21,551 nt of DNA from Planoprotostelium fungivorum (GCA_003024175.1 MDYQ01000346.1:1-21551), one strand, 5' to 3'; shown: positions 10,239 through 19,708, numbered from the stretch's first letter. The notes: generated by a model not told the origin, from the letters alone. A program made the numbers and translations.

Positions 10239-10541
10239 ATGGCGGAAGCGGAGGAAGAGGGATTCTCCGACTACAGAGTGGTCAATCGTCATTTCCAACT
10301 GAATACACAAGCAAGCACTTCACCGTCACCAAACATGCCTCCCAAAGCTTATGAGACTCCTGCAGATCTTGCACAGGCGGCCAAGGACTATGGCGGAGAC
10401 ACCTGGAGAGAACATATGTCTTACATCACCCAAACTGGGAGTGCTGGTCAGAAAGTTCGTCTAAGAGAGGAGGGATTGAGCACTTCCAACATCACTCCAG
10501 GCTTTCTTGACACAGCAAAGGACATCCTCAAGAACAATTGA
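10239..10541 (+). CDS. Small acidic protein of the repeat module (copy A)
   Basis: One hundred codons from the first in-frame ATG (MAEAEEEGFSDYRVV) to TGA at 10539-10541. The upstream codons to 10212 are open and also conserved between copies but have no ATG. The protein has an acidic start, a Ser/Pro linker, then MPPKAYETP and a C-terminal part with YGGDTWREHMSYI. I recognise no family. Copies at 20022-19720 (about 90% identical, intact) and 13534-13832 (broken) show it is a repeated gene. An AATAAA lies at 10551-10556. It is followed directly by R and a SNARE-like gene on the same strand. Confidence 0.6.
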   Translation: MAEAEEEGFSDYRVVNRHFQLNTQASTSPSPNMPPKAYETPADLAQAAKDYGGDTWREHMSYITQTGSAGQKVRLREEGLSTSNITPGFLDTAKDILKNN

Positions 10542-10548
10542 ACGGCCT

Positions 10549-10768
10549 CAAATAAATTGATCTCAGTCTATTCATATGCAGCTGCCTTTTGCCTCATTGT
10601 GTCTTTCGTATGATTTGAATGTATGGATTTCCACCCAGACTGCATAAAGCGAGTACAGAGCGCACAAACACTTACAAATGTTTTGCAGAGGATTACCAAA
10701 CAGAACGCAGGAGGTGAGCATTCAGTGTGAGGTGAGTTGTAGAGAAAATATTCCCTTTTTCTATGATG
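10549..10768 (+). repeat. R repeat, copy 2 (upstream of SNARE-like gene)
   Basis: Runs from AAATAAATTG, through CTATTCATATGCAGCTG, to TTTCTATGATG at 10758-10768. It contains the splice-donor-like GGAGGTGAGC near 10710. Its 5' edge supplies the polyadenylation signal of the 100-aa ORF. Confidence 0.85.
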
Positions 10769-10857
10769 GCCTGCGTTCGCAAAGATCACATCATCACGAG
10801 AAAAGTTCGCGAACGACCAGAAATTATTTCTACTGGCAGCCAGTCGCCGAGCACCGC

Positions 10858-11283
10858 ATGCATTCCAACCCTCTCGAAGGACTTCCAGATAATAGTGGTA
10901 GTTTCTTTACCACTGAAAGTAAATGTCGTATAAACGAGGAAGAAGAGGAAGATTATGAAGCCTTTTTGGAGCGAACCTTCTTGCTCAGCAATCGAGATAC
11001 CGAAGATAGATTGAAACACATGAAGTCTACCATACAGGTGTTATTATTGATGTCTTACAATCTAATTCCAGTGCAGACTATGCATCAAGAGGCGAACAAG
11101 AACATAGAAGTTTTGATGATGCAAGAATCACAAATATTGAAGAACATTGAATCACTGCGAAAGAAGGTCCAAGAAGAAGAGCAGAGACAGCAACGTCTCA
11201 GTACAATGAGAAGCGTAACGAAAGAGGTGATTATAGAAAACGCGGATTCAACCGAAGAAAATTGCAGGTCGATGTATAAGTAG
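10858..11283 (+). CDS. SNAP-25/29-type SNARE-like coiled-coil protein (tentative)
   Basis: The ATG at 10858 opens MHSNPLEGLPDNSGSFF; the frame is open upstream into R to 10678, so the real start is uncertain. An acidic stretch precedes a heptad-rich segment: RLKHMKSTIQ, then a 39-nt intron-like 11038-11076 (in frame either way), then TMHQEANKNIEVLMMQ and ILKNIESLRKKV. The spacing resembles the Qb SNARE helix of SNAP-25/29 proteins, which take part in membrane fusion. Only one SNARE helix is seen and there is no transmembrane segment, whereas SNAP proteins usually have two helices. It ends at TAG with AATAAA about 23 nt later. It could be another coiled-coil protein. Confidence 0.45.
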   Translation: MHSNPLEGLPDNSGSFFTTESKCRINEEEEEDYEAFLERTFLLSNRDTEDRLKHMKSTIQVLLLMSYNLIPVQTMHQEANKNIEVLMMQESQILKNIESLRKKVQEEEQRQQRLSTMRSVTKEVIIENADSTEENCRSMYK

Positions 11284-11329
11284 AACGATCGCCCAACCCA
11301 TTCTAAAATAAAATGACTGCCAAGAAGGT

Positions 11330-11550
11330 CATCATAGTAAAAGGGAATATTATAGCGGATTTATCTACAACTCACCTCGCACTGAATGCTTACCTCCTGT
11401 GTTCTGTTTGGTAATCCTCTGCAAAACATTTGTAAGTGTTCGCACACTCAGAACTTGCTTTATGCAGTCTGGGTGGAAATGTATACATTCAAATCATACA
11501 AAAGACACAAGGAGGCAAAAAGCAGCTGCATATGAATAGGCTGAGCTGAA
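11330..11550 (-). repeat. R repeat, copy 3 (inverted, after the SNARE-like gene)
   Basis: Same repeat on the minus strand, truncated just past CAGCTCAGCCTATTC and lacking the AAATAAATTG end. With copy 2 it forms inverted repeats around the SNARE-like gene. It is the only copy not pointing at the 5' end of a gene. Confidence 0.85.
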
Positions 11551-12668
11551 ATACATCATTGTATCAGAGTTCCACCATTGTGTCATAATAAAATGTAGTA
11601 GTTAGGTAATATCATAGTAAATATAGCAATTTTGCTGGGCAAATTAGAAGTAAACAAATAGTAAGAATAGTAAAATTTGGTAAGATGTTAATATTAATAT
11701 ATAAAGTAGATTTATAGTAAATATAGTAAGTTTATAAAAAAGAAGATTTACTTATTTTCCTATGTTTTACTCTGAAATTGCACAGTTTACTCATTTGCAA
11801 CATCAACATCAGTGTCATCTATGCAACAATTCAGGGATTTGGACAAATATCCATTTGTCTACTTTTTGAGCAATCAGCTGTAATTGCAGCTGGAAGAACT
11901 TTTTGGAAAAAACAAGTCATAAATAATAAATCTAACTTATTGCATCATTTATCTTGATAAAATTAGCCCAATAATAAGGTATTTATCTCATGTGCCAACA
12001 TTGGCACACAGTTGTAGACTTTAACTCAAAAATTGAATTGTTCACGGACAAGAATAATTGTTCACAGACAAGAATATTTGACATCTTCCCAAATTGTTGC
12101 ATATCTCCTGTATTCTCTGCAGCTTGCAGTATCCTTCTTTTGATTCTGTCTCTTGCATCTGATTTGGGTTTTCCGGTTGGTAGTGAAATAATGCATTGAA
12201 GATGGATCACTTCTCTTCCAACTACTGGTAAATGCATGGCAAAAAAATTAGTGATCCAAATGGATGGCCACCAACCAGAAAAACCAAATCATCTGGTCCA
12301 GTCTCTTTTTTTACTATTTTAGCTGATATTTCATCCAGGTAATCCTTGAACTTAGTGTCGTGACTGAGGTCCGACATTAATCCATCTACAACTCGGCCAG
12401 AGTTTCCGTGACATTTCCGTCTTTGAGAAACACAACTTTCTCAAGGAAACTTTCACTGGCTATTTTCACTGAGATTTAGAGGAAACTTCACGATATGAGA
12501 AAGCATGTTTTGAACAACTAATAAATCACTTCTCAAGTCTTCCAAACAGGAAGCAACCAGATAGTCGTCTTTTCCTCCCTTTATTCCATTCACTCGTGGT
12601 CCACGTGACCACACTTAGTACTCTTTCAACACAATACTCTCAACATACTTAGAAGGAGGCCAGAGCAA
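11551..12668. other. AT-rich intergenic DNA with repeat remnants
   Basis: 11570-11960 is strongly AT-rich with repeated ATAGTAAATATAG motifs. An 84-codon minus-strand frame at 11983-12237 (basic, KPKSDARDRIKRRIL) has no recognisable family; its start shares PVVGREVI with a remnant near 3370, so it may be a fragment of a dispersed repeat. No complete gene is supported. Confidence 0.5.
12661..12668 (+). repeat. Target-site duplication, left (CAGAGCAA)
   Basis: CAGAGCAA directly before the MITE and again at 12854-12861; an exact 8-bp match. Confidence 0.9.
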
Positions 12669-12853
12669 TAAGGACCTGCGAGACAAGTTTACGCCCCTCC
12701 AATTCGATGCTTTACATCATGTCTCCTGCTTGTCTCGTAGCGTCTCGCTAGACAATTACCCCTTATTTGTTGGACGAGACGCTGCGAGACATCAGCAAGA
12801 CACATTACCAAGGGGCAAACAAAAGGGGCGTAATCTTGTCTTGCAGGTCCTTA
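12669..12853. mobile_element. MITE of hAT type, 185 bp
   Basis: Begins TAAGGACCTGCGAGACAAG and ends with its inverted counterpart CTTGTCTTGCAGGTCCTTA; about 27 of 29 terminal bases match. It is flanked by the exact 8-bp duplication CAGAGCAA. Eight-bp duplications with short inverted ends are the mark of the hAT superfamily. Internal GTCTCG/CGAGAC repeats form a second inverted pair. There is no coding capacity, so it would need a transposase from elsewhere. Confidence 0.9.
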
Positions 12854-12861
12854 CAGAGCAA
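12854..12861 (+). repeat. Target-site duplication, right (CAGAGCAA)
   Basis: Exact copy of 12661-12668, marking the right edge of the MITE. Confidence 0.9.
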
Positions 12862-12954
12862 CTGATAGTGTTCACAATGACATTGCAAATAAACAATAAT
12901 TAGATTTTTGCCGTCACGGTTTCCCTTCTCAATTTCTGTTGGACAATTACTGTT

Positions 12955-12992
12955 AGTGTCAGATTAGTGTCAGATTAGTGTCAAACTAATCT
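12955..12992 (+). repeat. Short tandem repeat with hairpin
   Basis: Three head-to-tail copies of an 11-bp unit (AGTGTCAGATT, the third degenerate). The last part also forms a 7-bp hairpin, AGATTAG ... CTAATCT. Confidence 0.8.
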
Positions 12993-13529
12993 GAAGTTAG
13001 TGAAAATATTACGACACACCCTGCTCCTTTGTTTACAGTGGTGTAATTCTAGAATTAAATATAAATATAAATATAAAAAGATCTGCATTAAGAGACTTTA
13101 TCGTCTTCCCCCTGATCTTCCTCCGTGTCTGCCCCCACAATTCCTTCAACCCTGTCCTTGGTTTGTTTGCCGTTGCGCTTTGTTGTCGTCATTGTTGTCA
13201 TCTTCTTGTCTCCCACAACAGCAGAAGATGGTTCAGAAGATGATACAGATAAGGATGTATAATCCATATGTGTTGTATGGTCACCACATAAGAACCAAAC
13301 AATTCAATGAGTCTCTGTTTATAAAGAATGATTTCAAACCAAAGAAAGCCAAGGTGTTCCTTTCCAATGAACATGCATTGAATGTGTTTCTTGGTTGCTG
13401 AGTTTTCACTGACTTTTCTCCGAGTTTTCCAATTTGTCAATGATGTCAAATGTTGGGCACAACACCATAGAAGAATCCAGAAATTGCTGCTCCCGCTTGT
13501 GGCCCCCAGCGTACAATACGTGTTCCAAT
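12993..13529. other. Intergenic, no supported gene
   Basis: Contains a TATAAA-like microsatellite at 13057-13077. On the minus strand near 13085-13260 is an acidic frame ending TEEDQGEDDKVS with no recognisable domain. Other frames look like chance. Confidence 0.4.
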
Positions 13530-13848
13530 CATGGCGGAAGCTAAGGAATAGGGATTCTCCAATTACAGAGTAGTCAATCGTCATTTCCAACTGAATACAC
13601 AAGCAAGCACTTCACCGTCACCAAACATGCTCCCAAAGCTTTTGAGAATCTTGCAGATCTTGCACAGGCAGCCAAGGACTATGGCGGAGACACCTGGAGA
13701 GAACAGCTGTCTTACATCACCCAAACTGGGAGTGCTGGTCAGAAAGCTTGTCTAAGAGAGGAGGGATTGAGCACTTCCAACATCACTCCAGCCTTTCTTG
13801 ACGCAGCAAAGGACATCCTCAAGAAGAATTGAACAGCCTTGTGAGACA
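13530..13848 (+). pseudogene. Broken copy of the 100-aa repeat ORF (copy B)
   Basis: Strongly similar to 10235-10541 at the DNA level. It begins abruptly at the ATGGCGGAAGC that encodes the normal start, so promoter and leader are missing. An early stop (TAG) follows six codons, and a one-base deletion near 13629 shifts the frame at the MPPKAYE stretch. Its tail keeps the normal stop and AAATAAATTG. It is a 5'-truncated module copy attached to R copy 4. Confidence 0.8.
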
Positions 13849-14075
13849 AATAAATTGATCTCAGTCTATTCATATGCAGCTGCCTTTTGCCTCATTGTGT
13901 CTTTTGTATGATTTGAGTGTATAGATTTCCACACAGACTGCATAAAGCGAGTACAGAGCGCGCGAACGCTTACAAATGTTTTGCAGAGGATTACCAAACA
14001 GAACACAGGAGGTAAGCATTCAGTGCGAGGTGAGTTGTAGATGAATCCGCTATAATATTCCCTTTTACTATGATG
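13847..14075 (+). repeat. R repeat, copy 4 (upstream of PPR-like gene)
   Basis: Full R from AAATAAATTG to TTTTACTATGATG. This copy keeps the CpG-rich GAGCGCGCGAACG core, as does copy 5. Its end lies 75 bp before the PPR-like start codon on the same strand. Confidence 0.85.
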
Positions 14076-14150
14076 AAGGTCCATCAATGTCTCTTGTAAA
14101 AAGATCCTTTTCGCATTCTCAATAAAACGATCACATCATCAAGATCGAAG

Positions 14151-15605
14151 ATGATCTACCCAAGATTATACTTGTGCACGAAAACACTGCGAGTAGTACC
14201 GACTTGGTCAAAGAGAAATGCATCCAACAGGCCCTCAGATTTTTTCGAAGAATCGTTACCGCAGAGATTACCCCCCAAACAACCACTTAAAACCATCATC
14301 AACAAGAGTTTTCTGGTAACAGCCTTAGATAAGGCTTTTGAGAAGGTTATTCACAACACGTATTAGCGATCACATCACTGATGTAATAAGGTCATAGTGA
14401 ATAAGAAAGAGGAACTAAGTCAGCACCCGGATGTTACATTTGAAAGTGAGGCAGAACGCGAGAGGGAAGCCAAAGACAAACTCAGAAGAAAGGTGGGCGT
14501 GTGTGTAGACACATCACTTACGTTGTTCAGACCCTCTTTTTGAGGAATAGAATAAACCATGCTATTCACGAGGACAACACATCTGAGTTGCAGGATTTCA
14601 CATCGATTGCAAAAGAAGATGGTGTAATTTTTCCACCCGATACATACATTCAGGTGAATGAATGCCAATGTATCGTCTGTTGTAGTGAACATGTTCGAAG
14701 ATGATGGAATACTACTCTGCCAAGACCAATCTGTATCAAATGGAGAGGTGAGAGAAAGAGAACACAGACGGTTGAATATTGCAGGACGATGATAGAATAC
14801 GAAGAAGTAGGTCATCCCAGAACTATCTTTGTGTTGAATCTGTTGATGGACGCATATGCGAAGGCTGGGGATAAGAAGAAATTGATGGTAACTGTTTCTT
14901 CTCCGTCGAGCAGTTACTGACGATGGCAGGACATCATAGAAGAGATCAATAACAAAATTCCAGACAAGGAAGAACCGACAGATGAGGTGTACAAGGCACA
15001 GCTCGATATGTTTCTCAAGCAGCACAATTTCACAGCTGTGCTCCTGACCTATCAAGAGATGGTAGACAAAAAGGTAAATTTCAGTTTGCGAGAAAGTACT
15101 GACAGCAACAGATTGAGATCACACCCAAAGTGTATGGGACACTGTTGGAGTCATGCAAAGAGTTTAAGAGAGTCGACCTGATGCAGCAGTGGTATCAAGA
15201 CCTCTTCAGAGCTCATCCCGATATCACAAAATACCCCGTAAACGTCTTTTGTACAATGATCGATGCCCTCATCATGGAAGAGAGATTGCCTGAGGTGTGT
15301 CAAATCGAAGACTCGACTGAAGAGCTCAGGCAATCAACTTTATTCGACTGGTCATGGCCACACCAGGCATTACCTACCAAGTGTGGCTGGAATCCATCCA
15401 AGTTTTGAAGAAGAGAAACATCATTCCCAAGGATCGAGAAGGAATACTGAAGGTGAAACATTTGCAAGAGAGATCTGAAGAGAGCAGGTCTTTCTCAAGA
15501 GGACCAAGTCACGAGCATTCTCATTCCAGGATCAAACATTGGCCCTTCGTAAATTGGATGGTGAGTGAGAGAGGTGAACAACTGATAATAAGAGACCAGG
15601 TTTGA
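14151..15605 (+). CDS. PPR-like protein, probably mitochondrial
   Basis: Start MIYPRLYLCTKTLRVVPTW is basic and lacks acidic residues, as expected of a mitochondrial targeting sequence. Exons: 14151-~14345, 14391-14492, 14531-14653, 14701-14747, 14785-14887, 14930-15073, 15112-15294, 15330-15560, 15600-15605; total about 377 aa. Every intron after the first keeps frame and is 35-47 nt; the first intron's donor is uncertain (14316 or 14346). FVLNLLMDAYAKAGDKKK and ITPKVYGTLLESCKEF fit the pentatricopeptide pattern of paired helices that bind organellar RNA. Only a few repeats are visible, so the family call is moderate. The last codons end HWPFVNWMV, with AATAAA at 15625-15630. R copy 4 lies directly upstream. 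Confidence 0.6.
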
Positions 15606-15821
15606 ACCACCACCACAGATCAACAATAAAAAAATGCAATGAGTTCTTGTTCAAGATCGAATATCCGCAAGAGAAAGAGATCATAGAGACGAGGGATGAA
15701 ATCAAGACGAGGAGCTATGTTCATGAGAGGAACATCTTTTAAGCTGGGAATTTTAATAAACCAAATTCCTCCATCTACAATTGCGATGATCACCCAAGAA
15801 ATCACCTGGTCATCATCACAC

Positions 15822-16975
15822 ATGCCTCAGAGGCCTGGCTTCGATCCTGATGAAGACACTGGTCTTATCCATCCTGATCCCGTGGAATGGTTCAACAAAC
15901 TTCCTCTCGAAGACATATACAAACAGAGAGATGAGAGAGACAAGGAGCATGGTCCGCTGATACCACACCCAATCGACCAACATAGAAAGGGTTTTGCATT
16001 TGAGAAACTGAGTGACAAGGAGTTGTGGAGATATGGAACCATCCAAGATAATCACGTAGTACCTAATCCAGACTGGGAACCCGATTATTACCGTCCCATG
16101 CTCCCCACTGCTTTTGGAAGAAACGGTAAATAGAGAATCCTTCCATTCTGATTCGGGTAGTTGCTGATCCTAGCCACGCTATGGGAACGGTCAGTTCTAG
16201 AGGAACATTGCCCGCTTTCTATGGTCGAAAGCAAGTCTTCTTCAATGGTCTAGAGCCAGATCCAATGCACAGACAAAGGCCAAGAGGACTCATGAAGCGG
16301 TTCGTCGATAAACTCGCTCGTGTCAGTGAGTATCTCGCCGATGTACAAGGGCAAGGATCTCTCACTGAACTGTTCTAGTGTTTTTGGGGTTCTTTGTTGG
16401 TTTTGCCAAAGGTTATTGGGAAGGTAAACAGCAAATTAAAAGTGTCCCTGGATGGCAGGTTGGATTGTGCAATACGCAGAGGGTCTGAATTCATCGACAG
16501 GTTCGCATTCACCAAGATGCAAGGCTTCGATTTGATATTCTGAAGAAGAGGTCTTTCTTGAGAGCCAGACGTACTACGTGGCTGTGGGGCCAGTGGTGTA
16601 GGTGATAGATATTCTGGCTACATCTGACAGGTGCAGATCTTGGGATGACGCTCATCCACTACGTTGTGCACCGCTCCACTGGATATGAACACACATCAGC
16701 CCTTCCAATTACCATGGGGATCACTGGAGCTATCGTGGGAAGCAAACACGGAATGGTTGGGATCATCAAGAATGCCTCCTTCTTCGCTGGATTTGGGCTA
16801 TTAGGCGCAGTCGTCATGAATGCACAGAGAGACCACCGAGGCCTATCCTACATCATTCTGAACAATCCTTATTTCCAAGCACTCGATAATTTACGAGTGA
16901 GCCTGTGTTTCCTTCGTCTTCTAACTCTGAACACAGAAGACGACCATGAGACCGAATGAGATTACCAGCGAATGA
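15822..16975 (+). CDS. Multi-pass membrane protein, Tim17/NDUFA11-like (tentative), probably mitochondrial
   Basis: Six exons keep frame exactly: 15822-16125, 16161-16325, 16379-16458, 16501-16597, 16631-16896, 16937-16975, giving 316 aa. The frame is open further upstream to an ATG at 15696, but MPQRPGFDPDEDTG is the likelier start. The first ~150 residues are charged and Pro-rich with no known domain. A hydrophobic segment (FLGFFVGFAKGYW) follows near residues 160-172. Later come Gly-rich membrane segments, including MGITGAIVGSKHGMVGI and ASFFAGFGLLGAVV. The Gly-rich pairs recall the Tim17/Tim22/NDUFA11 group of mitochondrial inner-membrane proteins, but this is inference. AATAAA is at 17042-17047. 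It could instead be a lineage-specific respiratory-complex subunit. Confidence 0.6.
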
Positions 16976-17189
16976 TGCACTGTTCGCCTGACGTACCTAC
17001 TGCCACGTATGGAGTATGAGAGAGAATTTGCTTCAATCCGAAATAAATATTGGTCTATGCTGCTCGAGAGGTTCATTTTCTATTTAGTGGTTCAACTTAC
17101 GAGAATTGTCAAGAGCCAGGGCTGAAAAGAACAACTGCATATTTTCCGGATATTCTGCTTTCTCTTAACCAAACACAAAACCTGTTTCA
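16976..17189. other. Convergent 3' intergenic
   Basis: About 214 bp between the stops of two convergent genes. It holds the AATAAA of the upstream gene and nothing else supportable. Confidence 0.6.
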
Positions 17190-18905
17190 TCACCTCCATT
17201 TTTCATCTTCATCGTCCATTTTCTTCTCCTGTCAATGTTTGGTCGGGATATTCTGGAGTGATCTCACCTGAATCTTATCCGTCAATCCCACAATGACATC
17301 TGCTTTGTTCGTGCGTAAAACAGTTATTGGCGGGAAATCTTGAGAAAGAGGACCAATAGCCTGTACAAAGGGTGTGGTGGTGGGCCATTTGCAATCGTAC
17401 GTTAGTTTCCTATAGTCATCAACAAAGGTTCACCACTTTTCATTCTACCTGAAATTAAGGTCGCCTTTGAAGAAGATATGAGACGAAGATCGCAAATCGT
17501 CATAGAGATCTGGTGCCTCGCTCTGAATGGACCAGTAGCTATAACCTGTTGTCCAGAAGGGATGAGTACGGACCTGAATATGTTACACTCGTTATATAGT
17601 GTCCTCACCTTCCATACGCCTTTCTCTATATAGCTCTTCCACCTCTCAGCTAGTTGGGTCAGCTCAGGGAAATTGTACTCGTTGGCCCTGCAGTGCTCCA
17701 GAAGCCAGTGAAAATCTATCGAATGAGTTCAATATTCTCGAAAAAGAGCTAACCTGGTAGTGTAGTGTCTGAAACAAACCAACCGTATGTTTTGAGATGA
17801 AAATGCACCTGTAAATATCAATCATGCATAAGATCTCGGTAAGATACCTCTGATGCATGATTGGAGCTGACCAACCAATCGGCAAAGATGAGGTCCACGA
17901 ACTGCTCGAAACCTGTATTCTGTCATTCCAGTGGATGTACATCTACATCACCTGCGTTGTCACACACGAAATCTATTCTCCCCTTCTTCGTCCTCTCTAT
18001 CGCCTGCTTCTGTCAGCCAAAACAAACAGATGAACAGTACCAGCCACGATTGATCAAGATGATTGACGACAATGAGCCTCTCTTGCTCCTTCAAGTTATT
18101 TCCGCTCGATTTCTGCCTCGCAGCTTCACTCTCTGTCATGGTTGCCAGCAGTGACAGATCGTGGCTATTTCCCCAAAGACAAGTCTGTGTGGAAACATCA
18201 ACCTGTGCTGAATAGACTAGTACTCACAGATGCAAATTCGTGAAATAGTATTCTGCTATCACCATTGGAGTCAACTGCTTTCGTAATCTTATTGCTGAGT
18301 TGCAGTATTTGTTCCTGAACTCATTAACTTGTTATTTCTTCTAGCACACCTTATTTCCTTCGAAGTTTGATGTTTTCTTCGTAAAAAAGGGATCAAAGTC
18401 CATCCAGTGAGTGGAGATCAACAGAAGATGATGGATTCGTCTGTACATGTAACATTCTGTCTCCTGTTATCTTTCTCAAGTAATTAGTACTAACCTGTCC
18501 ACAGCCATCCCGCGGTCATCCACGTTTTACCGTGAAAATATCTTGATGTCGTCAGTATTGGAGTGGGTCATCTTCCTACTTGTTGAGAGATTCATTCCAA
18601 GATGATAGATCTTCCCCCTGATCATCTTCGATTGGCCTGCATCTTCGTCAGACAGAAAAAAATTTTAACTACCTCAATGGTGCGTCTTTCAAAAGCTCTT
18701 CTTGTAGCATGAGTTCTACTTGATCGGCGATATGCTCTCCTTCTTTTGCCTTTTCACTGCTTTCTTGTTGAGCTGCAGCTTTCATATCTGCCATGACACC
18801 CCTGAGGATGGAAGGCCATCTTTGCGTGACGGTGATATATGGAAACGTTCCAGGACCATCGCTCCCTGCGTAATATGGATGAGGGGGGTTCTGTGGTGTG
18901 GGCAT
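17190..18905 (-). CDS. DUF89 damage-control phosphatase, ARMT1-like
   Basis: A multi-exon gene whose pieces align in order with ARMT1 (C6orf211): an N-terminal [16 protein letters not shown], then [31 protein letters not shown], the metal-site motif [33 protein letters not shown], the phosphate-site motif [16 protein letters not shown] and [14 protein letters not shown]. The Asp-Asn of the metal site and the Lys-Gly-Asp of the second motif are present, so it is probably active. DUF89 enzymes hydrolyse phosphates from damaged or reactive sugar phosphates; carboxyl methyltransferase activity has also been proposed. Exons begin 18905-18673, 18636-18580, 18541-18495, 18456-18350 and 18314; later ones keep frame to TGA at 17190-17192. 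Introns are about 33-45 nt. R copy 5 lies 559 bp upstream. Confidence 0.9.
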
Positions 18906-19464
18906 TATCAGAGGTGAAAATCTGTTTCCGGAAAAATTGGCTTCTCCATCTACAACAAAAAAGTGTAATAATCTGAAATTTTGCATCGCGTACATTACCC
19001 TTTAAGACTTCTCCATTTATATTGCTTCTTGTCACTCTTTGAACTATGGAAATGTTCCAATTGTCTCGGTGGATCTGAGTATTTCATTAACTTTCTTCCT
19101 CTCAATACTCTCCTTTACCACGCTCTTGACCGGGGCAATTCAGTGGGATCTAAGTTGGTGGAAAGATGAATCAGTCGTTCTGAAATCCATTGATACTTTG
19201 TGTGGGTCATCTTCACGAATCGTGATGTTAATTTATGACGCTAAACCGCGGGTGCACATTTTTCCGAGCCTAATAACTCTGCTATAGCACCCTTGATCTT
19301 CCTGCGATTCAGCGAACATATAACTCAATAGACGAAGAATCGATTCAGAGCGCAGATTTTTGAAACACTGAAAGGTTGATAGCAGAGATAATTGTAAAAT
19401 AAGATTTTTTCCAATAGATTGTAGTGCATTAAAAAGATCAGATATTCCAAGCCCAATATGATAA
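18906..19464 (-). other. 5' flank of the ARMT1-like gene
   Basis: Likely leader and promoter. An acceptor-like TTTTTTGTTGTAG lies about 45 nt before the start codon, and an AATATAAATGG near 19015 is TATA-like, so a spliced 5' UTR is possible. No other gene is supported. Confidence 0.45.
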
Positions 19465-19708
19465 CATCATAGTAAAAGTGAATATTATAGTCCATTTCTC
19501 TACAACTCTCCTCGCGCTGAATGCTCGTCTCCTGTGTTCTGTTTGGTAATCCTCTGCAAAACATTTGTAAGCGTTCGCGCGCTCTGTACTCGCTTTATGC
19601 AGTCTGTGTGGAAATCTATACACTCAAATCATACGAAAGACACAAGGAGACAAAAGGCTGCTACATATAAATAGGCAGAGTTGAAACGGAATCAATTTAT
19701 TTGTGGCT
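19465..19708 (-). repeat. R repeat, copy 5 (upstream of ARMT1-like gene)
   Basis: Runs on the minus strand from the AAATAAATTG stretch, through CTATTTATATG, to TTTTACTATGATG. It directly follows an intact 100-aa ORF and points toward the ARMT1-like gene. Confidence 0.85.

Larger units (their letters stand above)
9822..10768 (+). repeat. Small-ORF module, copy A (full length)
   Basis: Same order as the copy at 19465-20781, inverted: shared left block, divergent Pro-rich ORF, promoter region, 100-aa ORF, R. Copies at 2557, 6111, 11330 and 13530 hold only part. The right end (CTATGATG) is constant while the left end varies, a pattern reminiscent of 5' truncation. I see no transposase or reverse transcriptase, so the family of the unit is unknown. 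Confidence 0.7.

Noticed and set aside
10768-11330. The SNARE-like gene as cargo of a transposon with R as its inverted ends
   Set aside because: R copies elsewhere sit singly upstream of other genes, and copy 3 is shorter than copy 2; I see no duplicated target flank. Kept only as a remark.
13198-13602. A 134-codon minus-strand frame rich in Leu/Ile/Trp
   Set aside because: No family resemblance, and it runs into the known 100-aa ORF copy at 13530, so it is probably chance.
14420-15055. A 211-codon minus-strand frame
   Set aside because: It lies antisense to the PPR-like gene, whose exons and introns explain the sequence; no domain is seen.
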